Shown: positions 15,979-24,714 of the stretch, in pieces
How the letters are laid out: each line of letters starts with the position of its first letter
How positions within the stretch are numbered: position 1 is the first letter of the stretch
DNA from: Diphasiastrum complanatum
Taxonomy: Eukaryota; Streptophyta; Lycopodiopsida; Lycopodiales; Lycopodiaceae
Assembly (NCBI GenBank): GCA_029204225.1
Contig: CM055097.1
Location: forward strand, 12,296,631 to 12,360,630
Direction: 5' to 3'
Length of the DNA stretch: 64,000 nt
Position numbers and translations under genes: made by a program
The notes under the pieces: model-generated
What the model was told of the DNA's origin: nothing
Databases searched by the model: none
The model's input: the letters and a program-made list of their open reading frames with translations, nothing else

Positions 15979-16356
15979 CATTAGAGGAGTTCTAAATCCA
16001 AAAAAGACCCTTTGTAAAGATTCTTTTTATATTTTTTTCTCAATTTTTTCTTACACATGGACCAATCAAAACACTTAAATTTGAAATCAACGTAACGTAA
16101 CTTTTTGAGTCCACATTTTGATTCTACATTAAAAATGGCATAACCTTTTAGTGGTAAGTCCGAATTTAGCGGAGTTTGGTGCATTGAAAAGCGCTCAACA
16201 AGGGCTTTCCAATGATATCTAGATGACATACTTCTGAGCTACGATTAAAAAGTTATGGCAAGTCAAAAGCATTACTGCTATAATATTTTAATAATATAAA
16301 CTACATCTTGCACGAATTTTTAAAGGGTCTTTTTGGAACTCAAAACTCCTCTAATG
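15979..16356. mobile_element. 378-bp MITE of the A/B transposon family
   Basis: A non-coding element bounded by inverted repeats. The left end reads CATTAGAGGAGTTCT and continues to AAAAAGACCCTTTG. The right end is its imperfect inverse, ...AAACTCCTCTAATG. The same ends bound the autonomous-size element B. The Copia frame left of it ends GCCAAAA and right of it resumes GAGTTCTTAG, which together read through the conserved AKRVLR segment with no base gained or lost. The insertion therefore made no target-site duplication. The interior shares the CAACGTAACGTA region with the left end of B (near 17655), so it is probably an internal-deletion derivative. Confidence 0.85.
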
Positions 16357-16594
16357 GAGTTCTTAGATATATCTCATCAACTAAAAATTTTGATATATTG
16401 TATAAAGGGACTAATCTTGGCTTAAGAGCCTATAGTGACTCAGATTTTGCAGGTGACAAAGTGGATAGAAAGTCAATAAGTGCATTTTCCAACTTTCTAT
16501 GTGATGGAGTAGTATCATGGCTTTCCAAAAAGCAAGATACAATTTCCTTATCTTCCACACAATCTGAGTATAAGGCCTTGACATCAACATGCAA
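16357..16594 (+). pseudogene. Copia element G: RNase H N-terminal part
   Basis: This continues the Copia Pol frame after the MITE. It encodes the RNase H beginning AYSDSDFAGDKVDRKSISAF and the SWLSKKQDTISLSSTQSEYKA block, with catalytic Asp and Glu positions visible. It is cut by insertion of transposon A near 16595. The rest of RNase H and the 3' LTR are not found on the far side. Confidence 0.85.
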
Positions 16595-17542
16595 TATTAG
16601 AGGAGTTCTCAATATCAAAAATACCCTTTAAGGAAAGCCATGTAGGATATAGAAAAATATCAAAATAAAAAAAACAATATTGTTTATTTCTACCACTCCC
16701 GAGGCCTCCCCAACTCCCAATGATCTAACCACAGTGTCTATAGCCACAATTAAGAACTACAAATTGTTCACAGTTTAACTTGACTAAATTCAAAAATATT
16801 CCCTCCATTGCTTATGAAGAGGGCAATCTTTTCACTGGATCTAGAATATGACTGCCATCCCCAAATTCGAATCAGAAAAAATAGCAAAATGTATGCATAT
16901 GCATTCCTTCCACGAGAATGAAAATATGGGCGCCATCTCCAAATATGAACGCCATCTTCACATTGGAATGGAAATATGAGCGCCAACTACCTACTGGAAT
17001 GAAAAAATGAGTGCCATCTCCAAATTTGAATCAAGTAGACAAGCATGGAGATTGGATTGATCGTACAAAGTATACAATATATTCAAAGATGAGTATTTTG
17101 TTTTGCTTCAAAGAATCTGTTCATAGTACTTTGATGCATCTGATTACTCTATTGTTTTTTCTGATGACGACATTGTATCATCTACATGTGGATATCCCTA
17201 TTGATTTGGCACCTTTGCAGAGAAGAGGAGGCAAAGGAATTCAATTATCTGCTGAGGATTGTTCTCGTTATAAGACAAAAGGAAAGAAGAACTTGGATTT
17301 GTGGACAGATGGAACCATATATCCACTAGATCCAAGCACTTTGACACATCCCACATTCTCCTCAATAACTCATTTAGTTACTTGGATATGCAATGGGCAT
17401 ACTGAATTACTAGGATATTCTGAGAGATTGCAGAACTATGGAAAACAACTTTATATGAATAAAATTCACTTTTTAGAAGGTGAGTTAAAACGAATATCCT
17501 CTTATTGTCAGAATAGAGATTGTCTTCTCCAAAAGATTTTAG
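16595..17542 (+). mobile_element. DNA transposon A, left (5') part
   Basis: It starts with the family terminal repeat (ATTAGAGGAGTTCTC, then CCCTTTAAGG) inserted in Copia RNase H. A subterminal stretch at 16925-17035 repeats a GCGCCATCTCCAAATATG-like unit. Transposase exon 1 follows at about 17011-17542 on the plus strand. The whole segment is an inverted near-copy of 23470-24354 in element B. A is interrupted at 17542/17543 by B and resumes at 24355. Confidence 0.82.
17011..17542 (+). pseudogene. Transposon A transposase exon 1 (N-terminal domain)
   Basis: An open frame whose C-terminal ~130 residues match the minus-strand exon 1 of element B. Shared blocks include HVDIPIDLAPLQRRGGKG, LDLWTDGTIYP, HPTFSSITHLVTWICNGH and SSYCQNRDC. 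A Cys/His-containing, charged N-terminal domain is followed, across the B insertion, by a coiled coil (24355-24600). At the position where B has a TAG stop, A has CAA (Gln). The function is inferred from the matching gene in B. Confidence 0.6.
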
Positions 17543-17577
17543 CATTAGAGGAGTTTTCAATATCAAAAAGACCCTTT
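17543..17577 (+). repeat. Element B terminal inverted repeat, left
   Basis: CATTAGAGGAGTTTTC followed by AATATCAAAAAGACCCTTT. It differs from the inverse of the right end at one base over about 35. Confidence 0.92.
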
Positions 17578-18000
17578 GTAAAGATACTTTTATTTTTTTT
17601 CTTTAGTTTCGACCGTCACCAGGCCCAATCAAAGTGCACAGATTTGAAATCTACGTAACGTAGTTCAAATTAACTAAAAAATAAAAATGCAATATAGAAA
17701 ACTTTGAAATTTGTGTCCGAGCAACATGGACGTATCCCACTGGTTTTTTCTTCCTGCCCGACATGTGCTAATCTGCCCGACGTCAATACCTCAAGTTAAA
17801 TTTACTTTACTATGTTGGTTAGTATAATGAAATTTTCTAACTATAGTAGTTACAGGTATAGAAATATAGTATGTACAGTTACATAAAATATGGTATACGT
17901 AGTAATTGTGACTATGTTGGCATTCACATTAGATTAAATGTGATACGAAAAATTGAAATTAAGTAACATATCAGAGAGATTTTTGGCGCCCAAGCTTTGA

Positions 18001-18723
18001 AAATAGCAATGGCAAGGAGACCCAGATCTACGATCGATTCTGTGATTCTTTACAATGAGAAAGATGAAGTTGATAACTGGAAGCCAACAAAATATACGAA
18101 GAACTCATGGGTATTGCTGCATTCATCATCAAAGGGCAATTTTCGACAAAAGAAAAGAGCAAAAATGACTTACAAATCTTATTGGAAAGCAAAAATTTTG
18201 GAGTTTAAGACTGCCCCGAGAGGTCAATCGATATCAGAAGTCTTAGTGCAACATGTATATATGCATTCAGAAATCAAAGTACATGATATCAATCCTCATG
18301 ATCATCAAAAATGTAATTGTAAGTATATCAAAACATATGCACTCTACAGCAATCATAGGTGATTTCCTTTATTGATGCTCTTCAGATTATGATTTAAATG
18401 CTTCAACATTATTTTTTTCTTTTAGATTTATATCCATCATGCATAAGTGAATGGGAGCCCGCACAATCACTTGCAGGAATATTAATGTTGGAAAGCTGCA
18501 ATACAGAGGAAGAAGCTCAAAGGAACTTGCAGATTGTGGTATCTATTTTTATGAATCTTTATATACGCCACAAACAGATGGAGGTTTCGGCAAGCTCGAA
18601 GCAATTCCATTGCCTAGTTTTCAAAGTGATGAATGGCCTACTCCTGACAACATCCTATCCATGGGCGTGTACTATGTGATAGCGGACTTGTGCGTGAAGG
18701 TTAGGATGAGAAGGGAGGGATGA
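18001..18723 (+). pseudogene. Element B accessory protein with BAH-like domain
   Basis: Two frames probably joined by an intron: 18009-18362 (start MARRPRSTIDSV) and about 18424-18723. The first contains NSWVLL...SYWKAKILEF...VLVQHVYMHSEI. The second contains SEWEPAQSLAG, NVGKLQYRG and CGIYFYESLY. The order of a WVLL strand, a YxxAKILE strand, a V.VQ.VY..SEI strand and a later GIYFYE..Y strand resembles a bromo-adjacent homology domain, which binds chromatin. This is a pattern judgement; no single residue is decisive. The exact splice and frame between the parts are uncertain (18398 and 18451 frames overlap). Confidence 0.35.
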
Positions 18724-19480
18724 TAAAGAACTCGTAGAGGACCGCTATGTACGGACAAAATGTATGGTATATCGGACCTGTGCAAGCCGAATATCAGAGA
18801 GAACCATTAGATTTGAGGAAAGATGCACAAGTGCAATATGGGGTGACACGTAGGCAGATGTATCGGACATGTGCGCGTGGAAGGCAGTACGAGAAATTTC
18901 GATTGTGAAGGGCGCACACAAATGCGATATGCAGAGCGAAAAAAAAAATGAAGAAAATTCATCAAAATTTGTGATTTTATATCGGGGTTCACACGTGCGA
19001 AAGAACGTCTTGTCACACGTGTGGGCATTGTACGGACAAATGCGAGAGCGATACGTGTCACCCTATCACATTACACATGTGGGATTTGTACGATCGAATG
19101 CGAGAGCAACACGTGTTTCTAAACAATTAAATGAACACGCGACACATGTCCAAGTGTCATTTCACACGTCTGCAGGTGTCATCTCACATGTGCCTGTGCC
19201 TGTTGTCCAATTGAAAGTAGACACGTGTCCTACGTCCGGTGACCACACGTGCAAAAATTTAGTATAAATGGCACGAAAATGATTAATTTTTTACCTTTTC
19301 AGTTCTCAAAATTCACGACATATCGCTTTTGTGCGCGCTCATTGCTATCCGTTTGCTTGCAACTATACTTACTCGCGCACAAGTGTGATATTTTGTATAT
19401 GTCTGCCATACATATCCACCTTCTGTACCATTTTGATAATTAGTTTTGGTTCAGTTCTCCCACACGCACAAGTGCGATAT
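18679..19480. promoter_or_regulatory. Element B motif-rich regulatory segment
   Basis: A locally G/C-richer segment with at least seven copies, in both orientations, of a motif near ATATCGSACTTGTGCG: 18679, 18769, 18825, 18861, 18912, 19320, 19375 and 19464. It also has many ACACGTGT/ACACGTGC cores between 18990 and 19250. A 58-base tandem duplication starts at 19022 and 19080 (shared TGCGAGAGC...ACGTGT). TATAAATG lies at 19263, upstream of the gene at 19494. The part at 18679-18840 aligns with 44857-45017 next to the H3-like gene. Promoter or transposase-binding function is inferred. Confidence 0.6.
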
Positions 19481-19493
19481 TCACGCTACTGCC

Positions 19494-20993
19494 ATGGCCT
19501 CTTCCTCATCATCCTCACAGGCTTGACTTCATTTCTGAGTGAATTTGGGATTACTGAAAGTCTAGACTACTTCCACAGTCTATTCAAGCCATATCTACAT
19601 GTTTTCAGGACTGCACAACCAAATTTTGACGTATTTTATGAACATTATGTCAGATTTAGAGATATACTTAGCAAGCCTGTTTTCTCCATAGGTCCACTCT
19701 AGTACATGCATTATACTGATCTTGTTCATTTCTTCCCAGCTTTTAGACATAGACTGGATAGAATGTTATTGTTTGATCTTTTCAAAAGTAGTTCAATGTG
19801 TCCGTATTGGCAACAAGAAATGTCGATTGGTTGAATATCAGAGTGGTTTCGTACTTTTTCTGTTAGCTCAGATCCCAGATGATGATGAAGTTCCTGTTGC
19901 TGACCCTCCTTTTGCACCCTCCTCTGTTCAGTCAGCCATTAAGGATATCAGTTTCTTATCGACACTCATGATAAAGAAAGTGACTTCATTGATGTAAATA
20001 CTGATGTTCTCCGGGATTCTTTCATTGGCCAAAATACATCTGATGATGAATCCAAATCTATGGAAGATTCGAAATTTCTTTTCAATTTGCCTTTATATTA
20101 TATTAATGCAATGTAAATTTTACTACTGCTGATTTATGTAAATTTTTGGATTATCGTGAGGACGAGGTTCTATGTTTATTATCCGGCACAATTTACAAAT
20201 TCTCCGACTTTGTAGATTTTAAGACAGATGATCTTGTTGCTGGTATTGATTTTGATGATGAGGAGGGTCTTATGATCGGTGAAGAATGCCTGAATAAGAC
20301 TATATCAAATATAGCTGAGAATGGACGAGGCAGACCATCCGATGAAAAATTCACAGCATTTCAATCCCAGATGGGCTTCCCTCGTCCATCATTAATACAC
20401 TTCACTAATGATTCCACTTCAGTACGTGGTCATTATATTGATCATCTTGATCTGGTTGCTGATGATGATGAAGAATGTGTAAGTGTTTAATCTTCCTTGC
20501 ATTTGAATGTTTTCAATCACTGAATGTGTTTTTGCTAACATATTTCCTATTGTAGGATGCTCTCATAATAGATGATTTTGCTGCGAGACGAGGTGGTTTC
20601 AGACAACACGCATCCTCGTTCCAGAGGGACAGTGGACTGGGCCACTATCTTAGGCATTTCCTGAAGAATGAGATCTGTATTGCTCATTCCAAGCTGAGCC
20701 CAGTCGGGGAGAGTCTTATAATGGCAGTTAAAGCTTTATCATTTTATCTAGGAGGACATAAATTTGTTAAGACAAATAAGATCATTTTTGTCAAAAGATC
20801 TTATGTTTTGAACATTTTAGGCTTTACTGATGGGAATGTTCCTTTAAGGAGCTCCCATTATTCATTGTATTCCACTTATATTGAGCTTAGTGGAAATAAG
20901 GATAATGCACATCTATTAGATGCATACGGTAGCAGAGAATTTCTTCATGACAATACTACCATAGAATCTGATACAAGATCTGATGATGAATAG
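19494..20993 (+). pseudogene. Element B unknown acidic protein gene, multi-exon
   Basis: I do not recognise this protein. Coding-looking blocks run from about 19520 to 20993 in changing frames. Examples are a FLSEFGITESLDYFHSLFKPYL segment, a FRHRLDRMLLFDLFKSS segment near 19740, an acidic DDDEVPVADPPFAP stretch near 19880, the frame 20146-20490, and the frame 20553-20993. The junction near 20486/20556 looks like a genuine intron (GTGTAAGTG donor, CTATTGTAG acceptor before GATGCTC). The final part contains SFYLGGHKFVKTNKIIFVKRSY and an Asp-rich tail. An early TGA follows the ATG at 19494. It converges with the transposase gene. Confidence 0.4.
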
Positions 20994-21113
20994 TTGACAC
21001 TTTCTATTTTGGAATAATACAATCAATACATTTACATGGGGTATTTCTCCTCTCTTGTTCAATGAATTTGCAAAGCAATTCTGAACATGTCATGATGATC
21101 TTCTACTCAGCAA

Positions 21114-23848
21114 TCATCTAATTTTCTCTTCTTGTATGAACTTGCATGCTTTTCTAAACTTGTTGTATTGTGTGGACTTTGTTATATATCGAATCTGAAC
21201 TCTACGGTAGAACCACTGAAACAATTGACAAATGTAGTTTCGTTTTTCATTGGTTTCTCCATGTTGTGTATTTCGATGAAATGCTGCTCGTGCTTGCCAG
21301 TGTGACTTCTCCATCCCTTGTGATGACCATACACTCAAGCTTCCATATGTATTTGCAAAAAATGTTGTATGATCTCTTAGTATGTGCTGCAAATGTCCAA
21401 ATCATAATGTTAGTCTTATGTTTGGATCGAAATATATATGAAAATTTGAAAGCATTTTGAAAATTTTATATTAACCATGTAATGAGTGATGTGATCTTCT
21501 CCCCATGCTTTTGATATTGCATTAACAAACTCGACACAAGTTCTTTGGACAGCTTTCTTATCGATATCAGAGTATTTTTCTTTTCTTAAAATAGCAATCA
21601 TACTATCAAATACATCAACTTTTAGTACTCTGGTTTTGCCGTCTTTCTCGAAGTCCTGAGTGGCAACAATAATATCTGTCTAGATTGAGTGTTGAATATT
21701 AGAAGCCTTACCAGTATGATTTGATAGAAACGACGTGCTTTTGCTCCTCCTATGCTTGGCTTAGTTGGCATGTTCTCATTCTTTCCTGAAAGCTTTTCGT
21801 CTTTTTGAATTTTGACATGTCCTTTATGGAGTCCTGCTTTTGATAAAACATCTTCTAATCGAGAGATAGCTTCCTTTATGTTGTCTTAGTATTCCAAGCA
21901 AAAACTATATGAAGATAAATGATCTTTTCTATTAATCTAAATTCTGCATGAAGAGTGCAAACATGCACATTTTTTAAGGGGATAGACAGCACAGGCTTCC
22001 AGTTTGGATCTGTATATTCTCTAGTAATTCCTGTACTCCTAGTTACATCTTTTGCCATTTTCATGCCATACAAACAAGGGTGTTTTGATGTAGCACCGTG
22101 AGAGACATTATACATACATTTCAATGTTTTCAAATCACCTGCTAAGTGCCATTCAACATTGAAGTCTCCAACTCCTGGAACATTGAGAAGTCCTCCATCC
22201 ATATGGTCCTTGATGATCCTAGGATAAGATGTCCTTGAGAATATCCATGATAATATATCATGATCCTCTTTCAGCACCTATCCAAAGAATTAATCAGACT
22301 TAGTTTACAATGTATTAATACTATTCAATGAATGTAATGTAATAATGCTTCTTGGTTTCCAAGGGGAGGCTCGAACCTGAGACCAAAGAAACTTTGGATG
22401 TCAAGCTAACCAACTAAGACAACCCCGTTGGGTGTAATGTAATAATGAGGCTAGTTACCTGAAACGCTGCCAACCACCATATATCATTTTTTGACTGGAC
22501 ACTGAATTTGAAATCTTCTTGGTTCTCTGTTTGTGATAGAGCACCATTCATGAGAGTTATACTAACCCTTTCCATCTTCTGCCCTTTCACAATTTCTGAC
22601 TCATCTAACTAAAGTACTATGATTATTTTGCCATTCACCTTTTCGTAGGTTATATCATAGAATGTGACGATGTATCTCAGCAAGTAATTTAGATTAACAA
22701 ATAAATTGTTTGATGAATTATAGAATATCGATCTTCCATCAGTTTTATACACCTCCTCAATATGAAATGGAGTTCCAGTGACCTTATGCATACCCATGTT
22801 TAATGTATCCCTCTCTTTCTTCAAGTGATATGTCCTAGGGATTGGGACTTTTCTAATTTGAACTTGCTTAAAAGCTTCTCTAATTAGTTTAAATATTGTT
22901 GCATATGCTTCCCTACTAATACCTGCAAAATCACAAGCACCCTGAACTATAGTCTTATCTAAAATATTTTGAATGTCCACCATCAAAGACTATGCTATTT
23001 TACACTTTACATTTGAAATCCTATTGTTCATCATGATATGCTCAGTGGATTTGCAAGTCAATATTGTGCCCAATGACATTCCTAGTGAAGCATTGTCTTT
23101 AATATTCCGAGGAGCTACTAATGCAGATTCGCAAAAAAAACAGATAGTTAACAGAATATCACCATAGCTGAAATTAAATCCAAATGTCATTGAAAAACTT
23201 ACAAAATTCAGAATATGCTTACTTGAAAGCACAGATCCTTCTATTTCGATAACCTCCTTTTGAAAGTGTTTGAATATCCTTGTAACTTTGTCGCTTTCGC
23301 TTCTTACTTTCAGCCTTCTTCTTTGCCAAATCCACATCCTTCAGTAATTGTAAGTTTTCAATACGAATAGACTGTAAGACTGATTGCATTTGCTCTAGTT
23401 CTGATTTGATATTGATTGTTATTTTCTGTAATGATTCATTATTTTTTTTAAGTTGTTCATTTTCTTCTAACGTCTTCTAGAGATGACAATCCCTATTCTG
23501 ACAATAAGAGGATATCCGAATTAACTCACCTTCTAAAACGTGAACTTTATTCATATAAAGTTGTTTTCCATGGTTTTGCAATATTTTACAATATCCTAGT
23601 AATCCACTATGCCCATTGCATATCCATGTAACTAAATGAGTTATTGAAGAGAATGTGGGATGTGTCAAAGTGCTTGGATCTTGTGGATATAATGTTCCAT
23701 CTGTCCACAAATCCAAGTTTTTCTTTCCTTCTGCCTTGTAACGAGAACGATCTTCAGCAGATATTTGAACTCCTTTGCCTCCTCTTCTCTGCAAAGGTGC
23801 CAAATCAATAGGGATATCCACATGTAGATGATATAATGTCATCATCAA
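21114..23848 (-). pseudogene. Element B transposase (DDE type with CxxH), five exons
   Basis: The catalytic protein expected to cut and paste the element. Exons read on the minus strand: 23848-23223; 23167-22459 (55-base intron before it); 22277 to about 21780; about 21685-21475; and about 21388-21114. The N-terminus has the HVDIPIDLAP domain and a coiled coil with a KKRKR basic tract. Candidate catalytic residues are Asp in LDESEIVKGQKMERV (22603-22605), Asp in WHLAGDLKTLKCMYN (22134-22136), the CxxH in HVCTLHAEF (21948-21959), and Glu in SSQGMEKSHWQAR (21309-21311). This order matches eukaryotic transposases that carry a [C/D]xxH motif before the Glu. Damage includes TAG stops (near 23480, 22988 and 22609) and a frameshift near 21880. 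The superfamily is not assigned. Confidence 0.65.
22333..22447 (-). mobile_element. Short tRNA-derived SINE with 15-base target duplication
   Basis: An 85-base insert (22348-22432) lies in the transposase intron and is flanked by identical TGTAATGTAATAATG at 22333-22347 and 22433-22447. On the minus strand it reads as a tRNA-like unit. An A-box-like TTAGTTGGTTAGC follows a GGGGTTGTC start. A good B box, GGTTCGAGCC, lies about 30 bases further on, and CCCC pairs with the initial GGGG. A long perfect duplication plus Pol III boxes are the marks of a SINE retrotransposed by a LINE-type enzyme. There is no obvious tail beyond the tRNA part. Confidence 0.8.
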
Positions 23849-24354
23849 AAAAATAATAGAGTAATCAGTTGCATCAAAGTACTATGACCAGATTCCATGA
23901 AGCAAAACAAACTACTCATCTTTGATTATATTATATACTATGTACGATCAATCCAATCTCCATGCTTGTATGCTTGATTCAAATTTGGAAATGCCGCTCA
24001 TTTTTTCATTCCAATAGGTAGTTGGCGCTCATATTTCCATTCTCATGGAAGTAATGCATATGTAAACATTTTGCAATTTTTCCTGATTCGAATTTGGGGA
24101 TGGCGGTCATATTCTAGATCCAGTGAAAATATTGCCCTTTTCGTAACCAATGGAGAGAATATTTTTGAATTTAGTCAAGTTATACTGCGAACTGTTAATA
24201 GTTCTTAACTGTGACTATAGACACTGTCGTTAGATCATTGGGAGTGGTGTGGGCAAGCAAATAAACAATATTGTTTTTTTTTATTTTGATATTTTTGTAT
24301 ATCCTACATGGCATTCCTTAAAGGGTCTTTTTGATATTGAGAACTCCTCTAATG
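23470..24354 (-). repeat. Right arm of a ~0.9-kb inverted repeat (with 16595-17542)
   Basis: It carries the 5' end of element B and transposase exon 1 and is an inverted near-copy of element A's left end. The pair arose because B inserted into a relative in the opposite orientation. The arms are separated by about 5.9 kb. Confidence 0.85.
24320..24354 (-). repeat. Element B terminal inverted repeat, right
   Basis: On the minus strand it reads CATTAGAGGAGTTCTC followed by AATATCAAAAAGACCCTTT. It pairs with 17543-17577. Confidence 0.92.
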
Positions 24355-24714
24355 AGGAAAATGAACAACTTCAAAAAAATAATGAATCATTACAGAAGAT
24401 AACAATCAATATCAAATCAAAACTAGAGCAAATGCAATCAGTCTTACAATCTATTCGAATTGAAAACTTACAATTATTGAAGGATGTGGAATTGGCTAAG
24501 AAAAAGGCTGGTAGTAAGAAGCAAAAGCGACAAAGTTGCAAGGACATTCAAACGCTTTCAAAAGGTTATCGAACTAGAAGGTATCGTGCATTCAAGTAAG
24601 CATATTTTGATTTTTGTAAGTTGATCAATGACATTTGGATTTAATTTCAGCTGTGGTGATATTCTGCTAACTATTGTTTTTTTGCAAATCTGCATTAGTA
24701 GCTCCTCGAAATAT
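24355..24714 (+). mobile_element. DNA transposon A, remainder after the B insertion
   Basis: It resumes A's transposase gene with EENEQLQKNNESLQK, a heptad-like coiled coil ending in basic residues, to about 24596. A GTAAGC donor, a ~55-base intron ending TTTCAG, and the start of exon 2 follow, all matching 23470-23100 of B in inverse. Homology stops at about 24714, so A lacks the rest of its transposase and its 3' end. Confidence 0.8.

Larger units (their letters stand above)
17543..24354 (-). mobile_element. DNA transposon B, full-length 6.8 kb, unassigned superfamily
   Basis: A complete element with both terminal inverted repeats, inserted within A in the opposite orientation. The flanks ...GATTTTAG and AGGAAAATG... 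join to restore A's reading frame (ILEENEQL) with no target-site duplication. From its 5' end at 24354 it carries a transposase gene on the minus strand (23848-21114). On the plus strand it carries an unknown acidic-protein gene (about 19494-20993) and a BAH-like gene (18001-18723). Between the last two lies a motif-rich regulatory segment (18679-19480). Each gene is damaged, so B is presumably immobile today. Confidence 0.85.

Noticed and set aside
22348-22432. A functional tRNA gene
   Set aside because: A and B boxes are present, but the unit is bounded by a 15-base target duplication and has no proper anticodon stem, so it is a SINE.
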